NCBI GenBank assembly: GCA_020091685.1
Contig: CM034592.1
Coordinates: forward strand, 35,936,350 to 36,000,349
Source: Lutjanus erythropterus
Lineage: Eukaryota; Chordata; Actinopteri; Lutjaniformes; Lutjanidae
Direction: 5' to 3'
DNA length: 64,000 nucleotides
Below, piece by piece: positions 12,440-25,100 of this stretch (position 1 is its first letter; each line of letters opens with the position of its first letter). Both the position numbers and the translations under genes were made by a program. The notes beneath the pieces are model-generated. The model worked only from the letters and a program-made list of their open reading frames with translations. It searched no databases and was not told the origin of the DNA.

Positions 12440-13600
12440 GTTTTCTTTCATTTTCCTCCTGTTTACCCGGGGTTAATGTCATGTCCTTCTCCTCAGCAAT
12501 GCTTCTCAGCTCCTCCTGGGGGATATCAAAGTCTTTCTGGGCTAGATGAGATATGTAATCCCTCCAGTGAGTTCTAGGTCTACCCCGGGTCTTCTCCCAG
12601 TTGGACGTTCCTGGAAAACTTCCAAAGGGAGGCTCCCAGGAGGCATCCTAATCAGATGCCAGACCACCTCAGCTGGCTCCTTTCAACACAATGGAGCAGC
12701 GGTTCTGCTCTGAGCTCCCTCCGGCTGTCCGAGCTCCTGACCCAAGGCTGAGCCCAGACACCTTACAGAGTAAAATCATTTCAGCTGCTTGTGTCCACTA
12801 TCTTATTCTTTCAGTCATGACCCAAAGCTCAGGACAATAGGTGACAGTGGAGACCTAGATCAACTGGTAAATCAAAAGCTTTTCCCTCTGGCTCAACTCC
12901 CTATTCACCACGACTGCCTCCATTACCTCTGATGCTGCACCAGTCTGCCTGTCAATCACTTGCTCCATTTTACTGTCTTGAACAAGATCCTGAGATATGG
13001 GTCCACACTGTAAGTTCCCATTCCTGAATCAAGCCCGTGCGTAGGTGACACACTGTTTCACTTTTCCAACTGGTCTGGTTTGTGTTCACAAAGGCAAAAC
13101 ACAAACAGCCCCAAAATTGTAAACATAAGTCATGCAATGGAAATGACACACACAACGGCACGTTTCCTGTAACTGGTTTAAATGGTGTTTGCACCACAAA
13201 TGAACCACTCCAGAGTTCATTTGACAGTAGTCTGAGACCAACCCTTGGAGGCAAACAGGAGACCAGCTGTTTCACCTGCACCAGCATTTGAGTCCAGCAA
13301 GTCCAAGCCAAACTAATCACACCAAGCATATAAAGGATCAGGGCTTTGGTTGAACCGGATTAAACAAGGCCCTCAAACTCCTTTGCTTGAGGCAGTAATT
13401 CACTCCCAACCTGGAGGGAACGAGCCACTCACAGGCCTCACACTTTGAGGTGCTCACTCTCATCCCGGCCGCTTCATGCACGGCTGCGAACGCTCCAGTG
13501 CGTGCTGAAGGTCACGGTCTGATGACGCCAATAGAGCCACATCATCTGCAAACAGCAAGTCTGATTCTGAATATTGGGTTCGGCGCCCTGAGATTGCAGA
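12440..13600 (-). mobile_element. Decayed LINE, reverse-transcriptase 3' part, with a nested insertion
   Basis: Minus strand near 13566-13485 codes LLFADDVALLASSDRDLQ, the FADD box of a non-LTR reverse transcriptase. Near 12720-12460 the frames read EPLLHCVERSQLRW, RMPPGSLP and similar to GRPRTRWRDYISHLAW after shifts, the usual C-terminal end of fish LINE ORF2. Many frame changes; not active. About 13000-13440 is foreign to the LINE. Clade (Rex1/CR1-like) is not settled. Confidence 0.75.
13000..13440. mobile_element. Insertion within the LINE, possibly hAT-derived
   Basis: Segment splits the LINE reading. Words such as CACCACAAATGAACCACTCC and AGAGTTCATTTGACAGTAGT with TCTGAGACC resemble a fish hAT-type element recalled from memory. 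Ends not resolved. Confidence 0.35.
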
Positions 13601-14940
13601 TGCGGTTCACTGTTTGCTTTTACAGATTTGACTGTGACAGTAATTTTAACTCTCAAACCTCCTTACCTTTCTCATTCCTTAAACCCATAGCAGCAACATC
13701 ACCCACACTGCACCAGTTCTCCCATCGGCTATGCCACATCCTTTTCACTCCCATGACGTCCCCTCGTTAACCACTTCAGTCTATTAACCTCACAATTTTT
13801 TTTTCTAAATTAAGTTGTGTCACAAAGTTGACAGCAAGGTCACTCAACTCAGTCGATGCTTAGAGAATCTGATAAAAAGAAAACCATTAAATGCTGCAAG
13901 ACATTTATACTGACAAACAAGTGAAATATCCAGACCTTGGAGATCTTGGACAGTTTTGCCGCTAGATTTAAAAAAAGAAGTCTGTGTCACTTGACAACTG
14001 ATTAGGGGGAAAACATGAAAGACAAGTATCTCTGGGCATAACTTTGCAGTACACTGGCATGGAAAAAGGAAAAAAAAAAAAGATGCTCTGTGATGCAGCA
14101 GTTTTGTGTGAGATTCCTGCCCCCCTCTGGCAGAAGACGGTCATTGCAGTGTAACCTAAAGTGAGAGGAGCCACCTCACAGCGGCTCCTGACAGCTGCTG
14201 GCTGAACATGAGCACACAGAGAGGTATTTCCCCAAGGAGACTGAGGAGGGAAAGAGGGTCTGAGGAGAGAGCCGGGGAAAAAGATTGAATGCTGGAATTG
14301 AAAAGGGCTCAAATATGTACAGAAGTAACTACATTAGGGATGTTTTCACGCATTTAATGATTTGAAACCAGTTTATGATGCAGAATGAATATAACCAGAG
14401 GACATTTATACCCAGATTTTCATATGCAAGCCTAATACCCTCATCTCTATGCATGCAAAGATTTCACACAGCAGATGTTTTGTGGTGTAATGGTTTTATC
14501 TCTGCACCGTGGGCTGCATTTTTTGTTTGTATTGTAACTGGAGAAGATGCTTTGCAATCTGCTCACTTCCAATTATCATTGACAAGTCTCCTGAGGGATC
14601 AGTGAAAGGCAGATGAGTTGACCTAATCATTCTTGGTGTCATGTTGTTCGTTCTGAGTGGGTTTAACAGGGATGGATGTCTCCGGAGGGTTATATCGCAC
14701 TTTTGAGATCAATTGTTGGGATCCAATTAATTGTATAAGCTCAGTGTGATGGTATTCAGAGCTGATGTGGTGAAGTCAGCACGCCCTGAAGAGTTCGTCA
14801 GCCCTCCTACTTCACTACCTACCTACCTTGCTTGCTCTTCATGTCTGATCCGTGCAAACTGTGCAAATGCACCCCCCCCTCCTCCTCTCACCCCCAAAGC
14901 TTGTGCATATTGATCTTTTACAACTGCCCTCCACTGCTAG
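13600..14940. other. No gene seen
   Basis: No splice-supported exon. A pyrimidine-rich reverse strand at 14200-14300 gives a spurious ORF. Confidence 0.4.
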
Positions 14941-15316
14941 ACCAAAGAGTGGCATGCTGCAATCAGCTGTGTGAGCAGCATCACAAATGAGGTTGGAGGG
15001 GAGAGAAAGAGACGGAGAGAAAGAGGTAAAGAGGCTGTGTGCATGAGTACATTGAGGGAGAGACAGAGAGGGAGTAGGGAGGTGTGTGATGGGAGGGTGG
15101 AAAATGGGGGAGATGGTGTGCATTGGAGGAGGAGGAGGAGGAGGAGGAGGAGGAGGAGGGGTGTAGTGCTGCAGTGGAGAGAAGTGAGAGGAGACTGCAG
15201 TCTCTGCTTATGGGAGAGATCAGACTATGTTACCACAGCTCTAAGGCACTCTAGCCCCATACAGTTATTGATATTGGATGGGCCACCCCACGAAGGGGAA
15301 TACCACATCTGACTGG
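14940..15316 (+). other. Candidate noncoding first exon / promoter of syt2
   Basis: Purine-rich on the plus strand with a (GGA)n tract, then about 150 nt of complex sequence ending in GACTG|gtgagtgc at 15316, a strong splice donor. Syt2's first coding exon needs an upstream noncoding exon, and this is the best donor-bearing candidate seen in the 10 kb before it. No promoter motif settles it. Confidence 0.3.
15125..15159 (+). repeat. (GGA)n microsatellite
   Basis: About 11 units of GGA, inside a 200-nt polypurine segment. It may vary in length and may adopt triplex DNA; inference only. Confidence 0.9.
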
Positions 15317-16800
15317 TGAGTGCTGATTTTGGAGATCTTTTTAAATTTGAGGTGCAGTTATGTGGCGTGAATACAACTAGAAGATAGCTGTCTTAGAGGA
15401 TGTTTTCTGCATTTTTCAAACTAAGTGACTCATATTAAAGTATTCCACTGTGGCTGTATTCTCTGTACCTGGATATCCTTGTGAATCAGGATGTGTCAGA
15501 GCCTTTTTTTCTTGAGGCTGAGTGATGCTGGCCAGTGATGAGCTGCAGAAATCAAAGGCAGATAAGGACTGAGTGCTAATGGCACAGAGGTAAACACTAG
15601 GCTAAAACATGCAGGGGGGCTTTGGACGCGTTTTGGTGTATTTTGCATTCATCCACTATCCTCAGTTGAATGAACAGAACAGGAGGTATATGCTAAGTTA
15701 TGGAAGTCAGAGTGTTGAGTTTTTTCCGGAGTTCCATCAAAAAAGCAAAAATTGTCCTAAATGTTGTGTTTATTACAGCTGTTGACATGATTTTCTCTGT
15801 AGCGGTGATTTCTTGCACAAATATAAAGTGACTGTTTTATTTTTTGGGAGGGACCCCTGTTGCAGCTCAAACTTTAATCAAAATCATCATACATCACGGC
15901 AGAGTCGAGCCAGTCGGCATTCATCTCATGCCCATGCCCACCGCTCAGACAGCAGGCAATGACTTGACACTGGCCTTGAGCCAATTGGTTATTTGATTGG
16001 CTGGTCACCTCGGCTATAGGCAGGTTGTGGGCAATTCTGGAGAGCTGATAGACACTATCAGGATTGCTTAGCAACAATAATCTGCCAGCCCACAGCACAC
16101 AGGCCAGGCCTCTACTGTCGCTACTGTATGTGAATGACGGCACGCATTTGATCATAAATCCCACCTTGAGTCCACGCTAAAATGCACATGTTGGAATGCA
16201 ATACTTATTGATCTGTGGCCGGCGAGTCAATGAAGATGAGGTTACATCATGATGCATGCCAGACGCTGACAGAGAGGTCTGATCTTTCACTTTTGTCATT
16301 GTACAGGAATCCTCATATGAACTGTGGGCCTATTCAAATATAAATGTCTCTACAACAAAAGACTCACTGTATAGCATCCTAATTTGCAAGGGCGTACAAT
16401 CAGGTAGGGATGGTAGGGACGTGTCTCTAGCAATAATTTTGATTAAAAAACATACAGCCACTGTTGTCTCCAGTGACAAAGTACCTTTGCTAATTATAGA
16501 GCCAAAACAATGCATTTTCAAGTTTTGAAAGATTGCGTCCTCCCCCTGACTATGCCTAACATTAGTTTGGTCCACTGCCTACCTATAGCTGTGGGTCTCT
16601 TCTTATTACTGCCAGAATATTGAATATATAAATTAAGTGATAAATCTTGTGAGTTATTCAGACCACCAGGCAGAAAGAGAGAAATATACACAAATCCATT
16701 ATTTTGTAATTTATTCTCATACATGCTGCAATCTTAGTCAGCACTCCTCTGGCAGCAGCACAGTGTCTCTCCAGCTTTCCTTGTAGCATGTGCTTCAGGC
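15317..16800. other. No gene seen
   Basis: Unassigned spacer or syt2 5' intron. 15850-16200 is more G/C-rich and complex, but without a splice-supported ORF. Confidence 0.4.
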
Positions 16801-16804
16801 AGCA

Positions 16805-16950
16805 GACCAGCTTTGGGCAAATTAGTGAAATTTAGTTAATAGCTACTTCTCTCAAAAGTAACTGAATTACTTTACCAATTACTGCATATTAAAGTAACTA
16901 GTTACTAGCAAAGTAACTTTTGTGTTACTTGTATAGTGAATGTCTGCTTC
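16805..16950. repeat. REP-F copy
   Basis: AAAGTAACTGAATTACTTTA and AAGTAACTAGTTACTAGC, the alternating TAACTNNTTAC words of a common fish repeat; larger copy at 28430-29130. Confidence 0.65.
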
Positions 16951-18290
16951 AATTCTCTGATTCATGCACATATAGCTATATTATTTTATTGTAGCTTTAT
17001 TGATTAGCTGTATCATTTTAAAGTAGGTATGATGCAGTAAACCAGCTTATGAAACCCTCCGTCATAGCACCAACTGGGACATGTTTATTGTCCCCACCAA
17101 CCGTGGCATGAAATACCCACTCTAGCTTATTTGACACATCTGTGTGTGTTTGTGTGTGAAACCCCACACTCGGTTGTTGTCCTTGCTCATTTAAACGGTG
17201 GATAGAAATTGTCCATCTTTTAAACTGAGACAGATCATTTTCTTTTAGTGCCTTCAGAGAAGGATAAAACAAAAATAGATAGCTCTGAACATTTGAGAGC
17301 TGTAATGATACACACTCACACACACACTCACTCTCACATGTACACACTCCAAGACACATGCACACAGTTTGTTTTATCTTTTATTCATGCTGAGTGTTTT
17401 GTTCTGTTTTATTTCATGTTTCATTTTTTCTTTTCATGCTATAATGTGATCTACCTCCACACAGTGCTTCTTGCTGTACAGTTGTAGCTGTGATATTAAA
17501 CTATGAAAGAAATAAAAAAAAATTTGTGACCTTTCATGTCAAAACACTTTGCTCCTTCTGATTCTTCACCCTGAAGCAAAAACAAACAAACATGGAGACG
17601 TTATGGCTGCAGAACAAATAATGGTTGTCAACTTGCCAATTATTCTTTAGCATTACGTTTGAGCTAGTGGGGGTCATGACAGTATAAACGCAGCATCCAA
17701 ATGACAGTATTCAGGACTGAAAATATCAGACTGTCAGACTAGTAGCTCCCAGAAATGTATCATAGTGCAGTAATAATATTCTTTCCTGTAGATTGTAAAC
17801 CACTAAACTGTTCTTGCTGCCAATATATTACTATAAGCGCCGTATTACTTTCTGCTTTAAGTGATCTAATAATCAACCATAAAAAGAGGGATTTCTTTGC
17901 CTCTGCACCAAATTACAATGCAATGATTGTAATTGAATCCAAAGTGAACTGATGCTGCAGTTGTTAAATGCATCCAGATATCTGCAGCATATGTTTTTCT
18001 CTGCTTTGTAAAAAAATAGTGAGCATCATTTCAACCAAAGCACCAGCACCTTTGTGTGATCAGTAAAAGCTATTAGCATGCAACTACCACTCACAGTTAT
18101 ACCGGTAGAAAAAAGTGAGATTAAATAATATAATTCTCACTTGAGGCTAGGAGGAAAATTGATCTTTTCAGCTTTTTGACGTGAGTTGAATTTCCAAAGG
18201 AGAAAAAAAGGTGAATCATTGTGAAGCGACACCAACATGAACAGCAGCCTCATTATTTGTTTTTAGCATTACAGTTTAGTTTATTCTCAC
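16951..18290. other. No gene seen
   Basis: A/T-rich with a short imperfect CA tract at 17310-17365. Confidence 0.4.
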
Positions 18291-18292
18291 TT

Positions 18293-18503
18293 AAGGCTCC
18301 AACTAATGATTATTCTGTGACTAACTGATCAGTTGTTTGGTGCTCTTTTGTTTCACAGTTCAAAAACCTAAAAATATTTAATTTAACATCACAAAAGAAA
18401 AAGAAAAGCTGAAAATCCTCACAACTGAGAATTTGGATTTCAAAGACAAATTGATCATAAATATCTTATCTGACTCATTTTTATGTAAATCAACTAATTG
18501 ATA
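18293..18503 (+). repeat. REP-E copy
   Basis: GGCTCCAACTAATGATTATT at the start, GAGAATTTGGATTTCAAAGAC inside and ATCAACTAATTGATAAATCAG at the end follow the layout of the common fish repeat with AACTAATCGATTA ends. Confidence 0.6.
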
Positions 18504-18639
18504 AATCAGCTCTGTGTCTATTATTGTAAATGCTTATTTTTCTTCATTTACTTTTACCTGTCAGCTATTAGATATAAAATCCAAATAAATATTTTTTATA
18601 TGCATACTTACAGCTTGTTCTTACATTTATCAAGAAGTA

Positions 18640-19200
18640 AAGACAGACCATCCCATCAAGAAAAATGTTGAAGGCAGAAAACAGGACTAAAACTGAAGCA
18701 CATCACCAGGCTGAAAAACTGTGTCAAATGTGTTTCACATGTAACCCACAAGGGTGCAAACATGTTGACTCCACGCAGAAAGGGAATCACTCAAAATTTA
18801 CCCAGTACCAAGAAGGATCAAACCCTCGCCAGTTACATGACACCTGCATTCAAGCCTTCTTGTCTCCAGATCTAGAAAAACAATATGACTATTTGTATGA
18901 TTTTGCTCATAGCCAATCACCTGGGGCACAGAATTAACACCAGCCATAGCCAAATGCTAATAATATATAAAAAAGTGGCTGGCAAATTTGCCTCAATCAC
19001 CAGCCTAAAAAACAATGGTAATCTATTTAGAGACTGGTCTGTAACTGCTGCAGTGGTGGGCCAATCATACGTCACATTAAATCAAAGAACATTTGCGGTG
19101 ACTGTAGGGCTCTATACTGATTTTGGTGGCCACTGGCCAAATGGCTAGTGAAATTTTTACCAGACAGTTAAGCAACACAGTGATGGCAACTCAGCATCCT
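18640..19200. other. Unassigned, with internal repeat-like words
   Basis: CACCAGCCATAGCCAAATGC and TGGCCACTGGCCAAATGGCTAG suggest a degraded transposon. A 90-codon frame at 18665-18937 has no recognisable content. Confidence 0.25.
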
Positions 19201-19474
19201 CAGGTGCTACCAAAATGTTTGAAAGTATGGCTGTACTATAAACCTGGCATCTGATAAAAATAAATCTGTACATGCAAAGGTTTGTTTAAGGAATGCTTCC
19301 ATCCACATGATGGGTTTTAAATTAAGTAGAAACAAAAAATGCATTAAATGAAGTATTGATATCACTTTAAGGGCGGCTGGTATTGGTAGTGGTGTCATAA
19401 TTATTAAATTACAGCCAACCCCAGACAGGATACAACCGAGAGCACTCATGCTGTGTGCTGAGAGAGTTAAAGGA

Positions 19475-19860
19475 ACAGTTTGGCATTTTGGGAAACATAT
19501 TTGCTTTCTTGCAGAGATTTAGGTGAGACGATTGATACCGTGTCTCTCATGTCTGCACCATGAATCCACCAAGCGACTGCCTGGAGCCAGTTAGCCTAGC
19601 TTTGCACAAAAACTGGAAAGAGGTAGCCTGCCTCTGTCCAAGAATAACAATATCTGCCTACCAACACCACAAAAGCTCCCTAATCAATACACTTTATCTA
19701 TTTTGTGTAATTCATACAAAAACAGGCATGTAGAACCTAGCCGCTAGCAAATTCATTTTGTTAGCTTTGTTTCCGATATTTATGCTAAGCTTACCTAGCC
19801 ATCTCCTGGCTGTAGCTTCATATCAAACAGACAGATGTGATACTGTAGAGGTAACAACCT
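19475..19860 (+). repeat. PAL-C copy
   Basis: Begins TTAAAGGAACAGTTTGGCAT and TTTTGGGAAACATATTTGC; contains GCCAGTTAGCCTAGC, CCTCTGTCCAAGAAT and near its end TTTATGCTAAGCTTACC with CTGGCTGTAGCTTCATAT. The right TIR is lost. Confidence 0.75.
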
Positions 19861-21284
19861 AACAACTGAGTTACCATCGGACTTTAAGATCTGCCTGTTT
19901 CAGGGGGCACTTTAATTCTGCGATGGCTCTGCTACGATGCAGATCTCTCTCTGGGTCTCCCTCACTTCTGTCAGATCACTGCGTTCTGACGGAGGTGGGG
20001 TGAGGGGATACTCACCCCGGTTTCTGCTCATTCATCACACAGACAGTAAATTCTCATATCATCAGCATAATGGATGTGTATAGTCCCAACTTTCAAGGCT
20101 TTTATATCCTGTGAGGTTTGAGAATTTGTGCTCATTCTTGTAACTGATTTCTGTTTAATCCTTCACTAACGATGAACACTGTGATGCCTCCAGACTGTGT
20201 GTTTACACACCCCTCCATCTTTCACTGAGCTGAGGAGCTCTTGATCTCATCATCTGTCAAACAAATAGGATCATCTTTATCAATTAGGCCTTTATTGAAG
20301 GAGCAGCAGTATATCATGAATGAACATGAAGAGCTTTTAAGTAGGATTGCAACTCCTTTTTTAATCATCAATTTATTGGCTTTGTGTGGTTTGGCATTTT
20401 TGGCTTGAAGGAAGTTTTTGTAACATTCTGGAAAATCTGTTTATTTGCTTGTCCCCCCCCAACAGCTGGATAAGAAAATCAGTATCACTCACATGTCTTC
20501 TTTTAAAGTACAGTGTAATGAGTCAGGAGGCGATTAGCCAAACAGTGGGAAACAGCTACCCTGGCTCTCTCCATACCATTTGCCCCAGTTTGACCACTGA
20601 ACTGTGTTAAGTTACCCCAAAACAGCCATGGTGCCAGTTGTCCAGATGTAAACTTGCAAAGTGTGTGTGGGCGTGTACCCGAGTGTTTGTGTTCAGCACC
20701 AACAACTCCTGTTCTTTCTTCCTTCATTTCCCTCCAGTCTCTCTCTTTTTTGTCCTTTATCTCTGTATGCCTATGAAGTAGATTCATAAAGCCCTGGGAT
20801 TACCTGTATCTTGTGCTGAAGTTAAAGCCTTTTCAAGCATATTCTCCCCAGTTTGCATCGCCCAAGGAAATTTGCACCCACTTGCATCTTTTCATTGGCT
20901 TTGTATGCAATTGTGCTCCCTCTAAAATTCGTCTTGCATTCTGTCTGAACGCATCTTAAGTCTCACAGACCGTTTCATGCAGCATCTTCCTGGAGTCTTG
21001 TGTTGTCACTGTGAGGTTGTCAGACTGACCTATAGCGTTGGACACCATGGACTGCTTTGCTGATAGAGAGATGGAGCAGGGACCCCCTACTACATATTAC
21101 ATTGAATATTATTGTTTATGCTTACCCATAGCTGGTAAAACTCTGGCTAATTAGCTCACTAATGATTGATGTAGATTGTAGATGGTAGATTGGGTAGCGT
21201 TTTGCTAAACTTAGCCAACTTAAGATGTGAATATTTATCACATTTTCAGAAGCCTCTTTCTAACCAGCTTACTTTGTTTTCAAC

Positions 21285-21625
21285 ATAGACGAGCCGAGCA
21301 CATAGCATATTTAATTAAAGGAAACAGGAAAAGAGAGAGTTTACTGAGGTGACAAGCTTGCACAACTGTTATTGGAGCATAGTGTGAAAAGGCGCAGGAA
21401 GGGTCTAGTATTGAATTTTTATTTTTTTTTCACACATGAGAGAAGGATTCCTCTGGCTGTCTAGCTGCTTCCCCCATCTCCAGTCTTTAAGCTAAGCTAA
21501 GATAATAGCCTCTCTTCTCAGCTCCATGTTTAATGTGCGGACATGCAGTAGGATAAAATTTTGCATCTAACTCCTGGAAAGAAAGCAAATAAGCAGATTT
21601 CTCAAAAATGTTGAACTCATTCATT
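21285..21625 (+). repeat. PAL-C composite, copy 1 of a matched pair
   Basis: GCCGAGCACATAGCATAT, GGAAACAGGAAAAGAGAG and TTATTGGAGCATAGTG recur in the same order at 26370-26500, followed in both by GTCTT...GCTAAGCTAAG and a degraded right end. It lies about 330 bp before the first coding exon of syt2. Confidence 0.7.
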
Positions 21626-21927
21626 ATTAAAATAGATTAAAAGATTTTTTTTTTAAGAAAGCACTGCAAGTTTTTTCTTCTTGTCTGTAATGCACGTCAG
21701 TTTGGTCTTTTCCCAGTGGACCTGTCAGCCAGGAGAAACTCCTCAATGGTATTAACTGCTATATTATTGTGTTTGAAGTTCAGTAAAATTCACTAAACTT
21801 CTGGAACACCCTTAGGAGAAAGTATCCATGTGTACAAAAGAATTTTTATTATTCTACTTGGCATCTACACACGGTTGTTTGGCGGATCTAATCCTAATCC
21901 TTTCTGTCTGATCTGTATGTGCCTCAG

Positions 21928-22162
21928 GGACGCTGCACCTAGTCTTTGACAATGAAGTTCAACTTGTTCAGAAGGCCACAGACCATGGCGGCTGCTGAGC
22001 CCACTGGTGTGACCACTATGACCATGGCTCCCACCCCGGCTGTCATCTCCACCTCTGCGCCTGAGACGCCCGGCTCTGGCTCCAACAACACAGAGATCAA
22101 TAAAAATGACATGTTTGAGGAGATCAAAAGCAAATTCTTGAATGAAATTGATAAAATCCCAC
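21928..22162 (+). CDS. syt2: syt2 exon with start codon (lumenal N-terminus)
   Basis: A cag acceptor at 21925-21927 begins the exon, so 21928-21951 is 5' UTR and a further noncoding exon must lie upstream. The ATG is at 21952. The exon codes residues 1-70 and ends with one base of the next codon before GTGAGT. The stretch after residue 50, [21 protein letters not shown] with gaps, parallels the juxtamembrane lumenal segment of SYT2. The first 45 residues are Thr/Pro/Ala-rich and poorly conserved. Confidence 0.85.
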
Positions 22163-25100
22163 GTGAGTAAAAGCCACAGTGCGCTAAGACTGTCTGCTGA
22201 TATTCACAATGCTATTTATTTGAGAGTTCATTTTTGTGAGAAACGCTAAAGTCAATCTCAATTTTCCCTTTGTTGTTTTGAAACTGGCAGTGCCTCCGTG
22301 GGCTCTGATTGCCATCGCTGTGGTGGCCGCCTTGCTCATGCTCACCTGCTGCTTCTGCATTATCAAAAAATGCTGCTGCAAGAAGAAGAAGAACAAGAAG
22401 GGGAAGAAGGGCAAAGATGGCTTCAACATGAAGAACATGCAGGGTGGCGAGGTATGATGTCTTGTACATGCTGAAAAGTCAGGGTAACAGGAGGTTTTGG
22501 GTGACATTTTCCTCTTCTTTTCCACAATAATTTATTATTCAAATTTTATTGCTATTAATTGCAGTTTTTATTTATCTAAAGATGTGTCTAGCTAACCAAA
22601 TTTGATTTTCTACCAGCAGCTTTTGTAGCCCAGGCTGTAGAGGACACAAGGAGAGCTCTCTTCCCCTCCATTTATTCGATGTTGTTGTGGTGGTTGTTTA
22701 AACGTGTGACGTATTCCATTGTGGCCTGTGGTGAAAAATGACACACTCTGTTACGGCGTGGCAAAGAATAATGAGCACCATGAAGAGGAAAGTTTCTTCT
22801 GACAAGCCACAAGTACAAAGAGAGGCTGCATTTTATAACTGAAGATAATGAATGACGGCGTGAGAGCAGCGGCAGAAATATTGGTAGATTTTGGACGGTA
22901 AATCAGACGATAAATGTTAGAAAGGCCTGTGATTCATTTGAGGACCAATCAGCTACCATCACCATAGATTACCCTGAGCTCCAGTGACAGTTAATTAAAG
23001 CAATCAATTACTTGTGTCCACAATGTGAAATTTATCGTCGCCAGCCGCGAACAAGCGTGTCATTCCTCATCATAATTGTGGTGGTGGTGGTGGTGTTGAC
23101 TGCCTCTCTTTTTGTAGTGTGTTTGGTGTCTTGTGAGTTGAATCTCTTCCTCTCTTCCTCCTTTTTTCCCCCGCTTTGTGTCTGTCTTGTGTGTGCCTCG
23201 TGTTTCTTGACTGTGGTGGACTCCCGCTCTACGGTAGGTGGATAGCTCACGTTGATGCTCTCTGGCCCCCGGGGCGGAGGGGGGTTTCATGGAATGAAAA
23301 GTCGTAGCTTCCTTTTGCTTTTTTATTTCTTTTTAGCCCCCCCAACTTCTTTTTATTTTTGTTATGACAGCTTGAGAATGTAACAATGGAAAGCTATGAT
23401 GTGCTCCATAAACCCCCAGAGAGGAGAGTCTAACCATCTAACGCATTGTTCCTGGGACAATGTAACTGTAACTCACACCAATATGGAAAGTATTGGACTA
23501 AGAGATGATATGCAAGACACTCTTTAACACTATTAATCTGTGCATGTGATAAAGGGCATGGTTGGTTGTTTGGGAGACATGGAAACGGTGATGATAAAAC
23601 TGCATGACGAGCCAAACACTCGCAAATCTGTCCTTTTTGATTGTAAGACTCAAGGAGGAGGTAGGATGTGGAGGCACTGGATGGCCTGAAAAAACATGTC
23701 AAAGTCAAGGTCACCTTGGCAATGAGGCTTCAATTTAACTGCAATAATAACACTGCAGCAATAAGACTCTACATTATTCAAATAGCTGGCTGTGCCCTTT
23801 AATCCTGAACCATTTATTGTAGTAATGGTGAGCTGAAAAGAGAGGCTTTTTTTTTTTTGGTGCCGCCTTAATTTGGAGGTGAAACCAGGAAAAAGTTTTG
23901 GATTTTACCTTGAAATATGAAAGTTGTGAATGTAGGGTTTAAAGGGATAGTTTGGATTATTTGAAGTGGGGTTATATGAGGTACTTGTTGATAGACTGTA
24001 TATTACCTACAGTAGATGTTGCAGCGAGGAGCATCAGCACAGAAATGAAGCATATACTGCTGTGGACAGGGTCGGCAACAAAAGGTAGTTTAGCCACCTA
24101 AAAAGGTTTACCAAAAGAAATAAATATCAGTTTAATTGTACGCAATATTTTGAATATTTTCACCTCTCGACTGTACTGTTAGTCAGCCATTTCTGAAGGG
24201 AAACTACTGTCATACAAGCCAAATATTGCTCTCTCCAAACCAACCAAACTCCTTGGATAACGTCAGTCATTTTACTTTGCAGAACACGGGAGTTGCTGGT
24301 CTATCGCTGCCTTGATTTGTTGGTTTGTTTGTGTCACTGTGTGACTTTCTTAAAATGATAGTTCAGCTTCACCAAAGTCACACAATAACACAAACAAACC
24401 GACAGATTGAGGCAGCAGTAGACCAGCAACTCCCTTGTTTTGTGAGGTAAAATGACATGAGAGTGACATTTGTCTCGTATAACGGTAGTTTCCCATTGGA
24501 AAAGACCGTCTGATGGCAGTATATGAAGACATATTTAAAATAAGATCTATGGTTGAAGAAACTGGTCCTCTGCCGCCTCCCCCTTGGACTTGTTGAGGCT
24601 CAGGCAGGCTGCAGGAACACTGTGGGAGTTCAGGATACGCACAACATTATAATTTCTCCTTCAAGTGACAAATACCGTTTGTTGCTGACCTTGTCCACAG
24701 CAATTCATTGTGTAGCTTCTGTGCTGATGCCTCTCTGCTTCTCCAAACTGGGGGCAAACTGATCGACATCTACTGTCAATGATACACTGACTACAGATAA
24801 GTTCCTCATACAAACCTACATCATATAATCTGAACTGTCCGTTTAATAGAAGAACAGATTGCAGTCCAGCTAAAAATCAGTAGGTTGTTTGAAAGCCATC
24901 TCCTTGCACCAAGTATTCTGTCTAATTTGCCTTTTATCATTTTAATGTGCATTCGCTGTTGTGAGCTAGTTCCTTAGGGGTTTTTATATAAACATTTACC
25001 TCTTGGTTCATTCTGTGAAATCAAAGCCCTTTGACAAACAAGAGAACTACGCCAATATCTGATTTCATTGGAAAACTGTCACATTTGTTACCCCTCTTAG

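Noticed and set aside
18665-18937. 90-codon frame in the syt2 upstream region
   Set aside because: No recognisable motif, no splice context; next to degraded repeat sequence.
23012-23290. Membrane-like frames with poly-Val or poly-His
   Set aside because: Driven by a (GTG)n tract inside a syt2 intron; no splice support.
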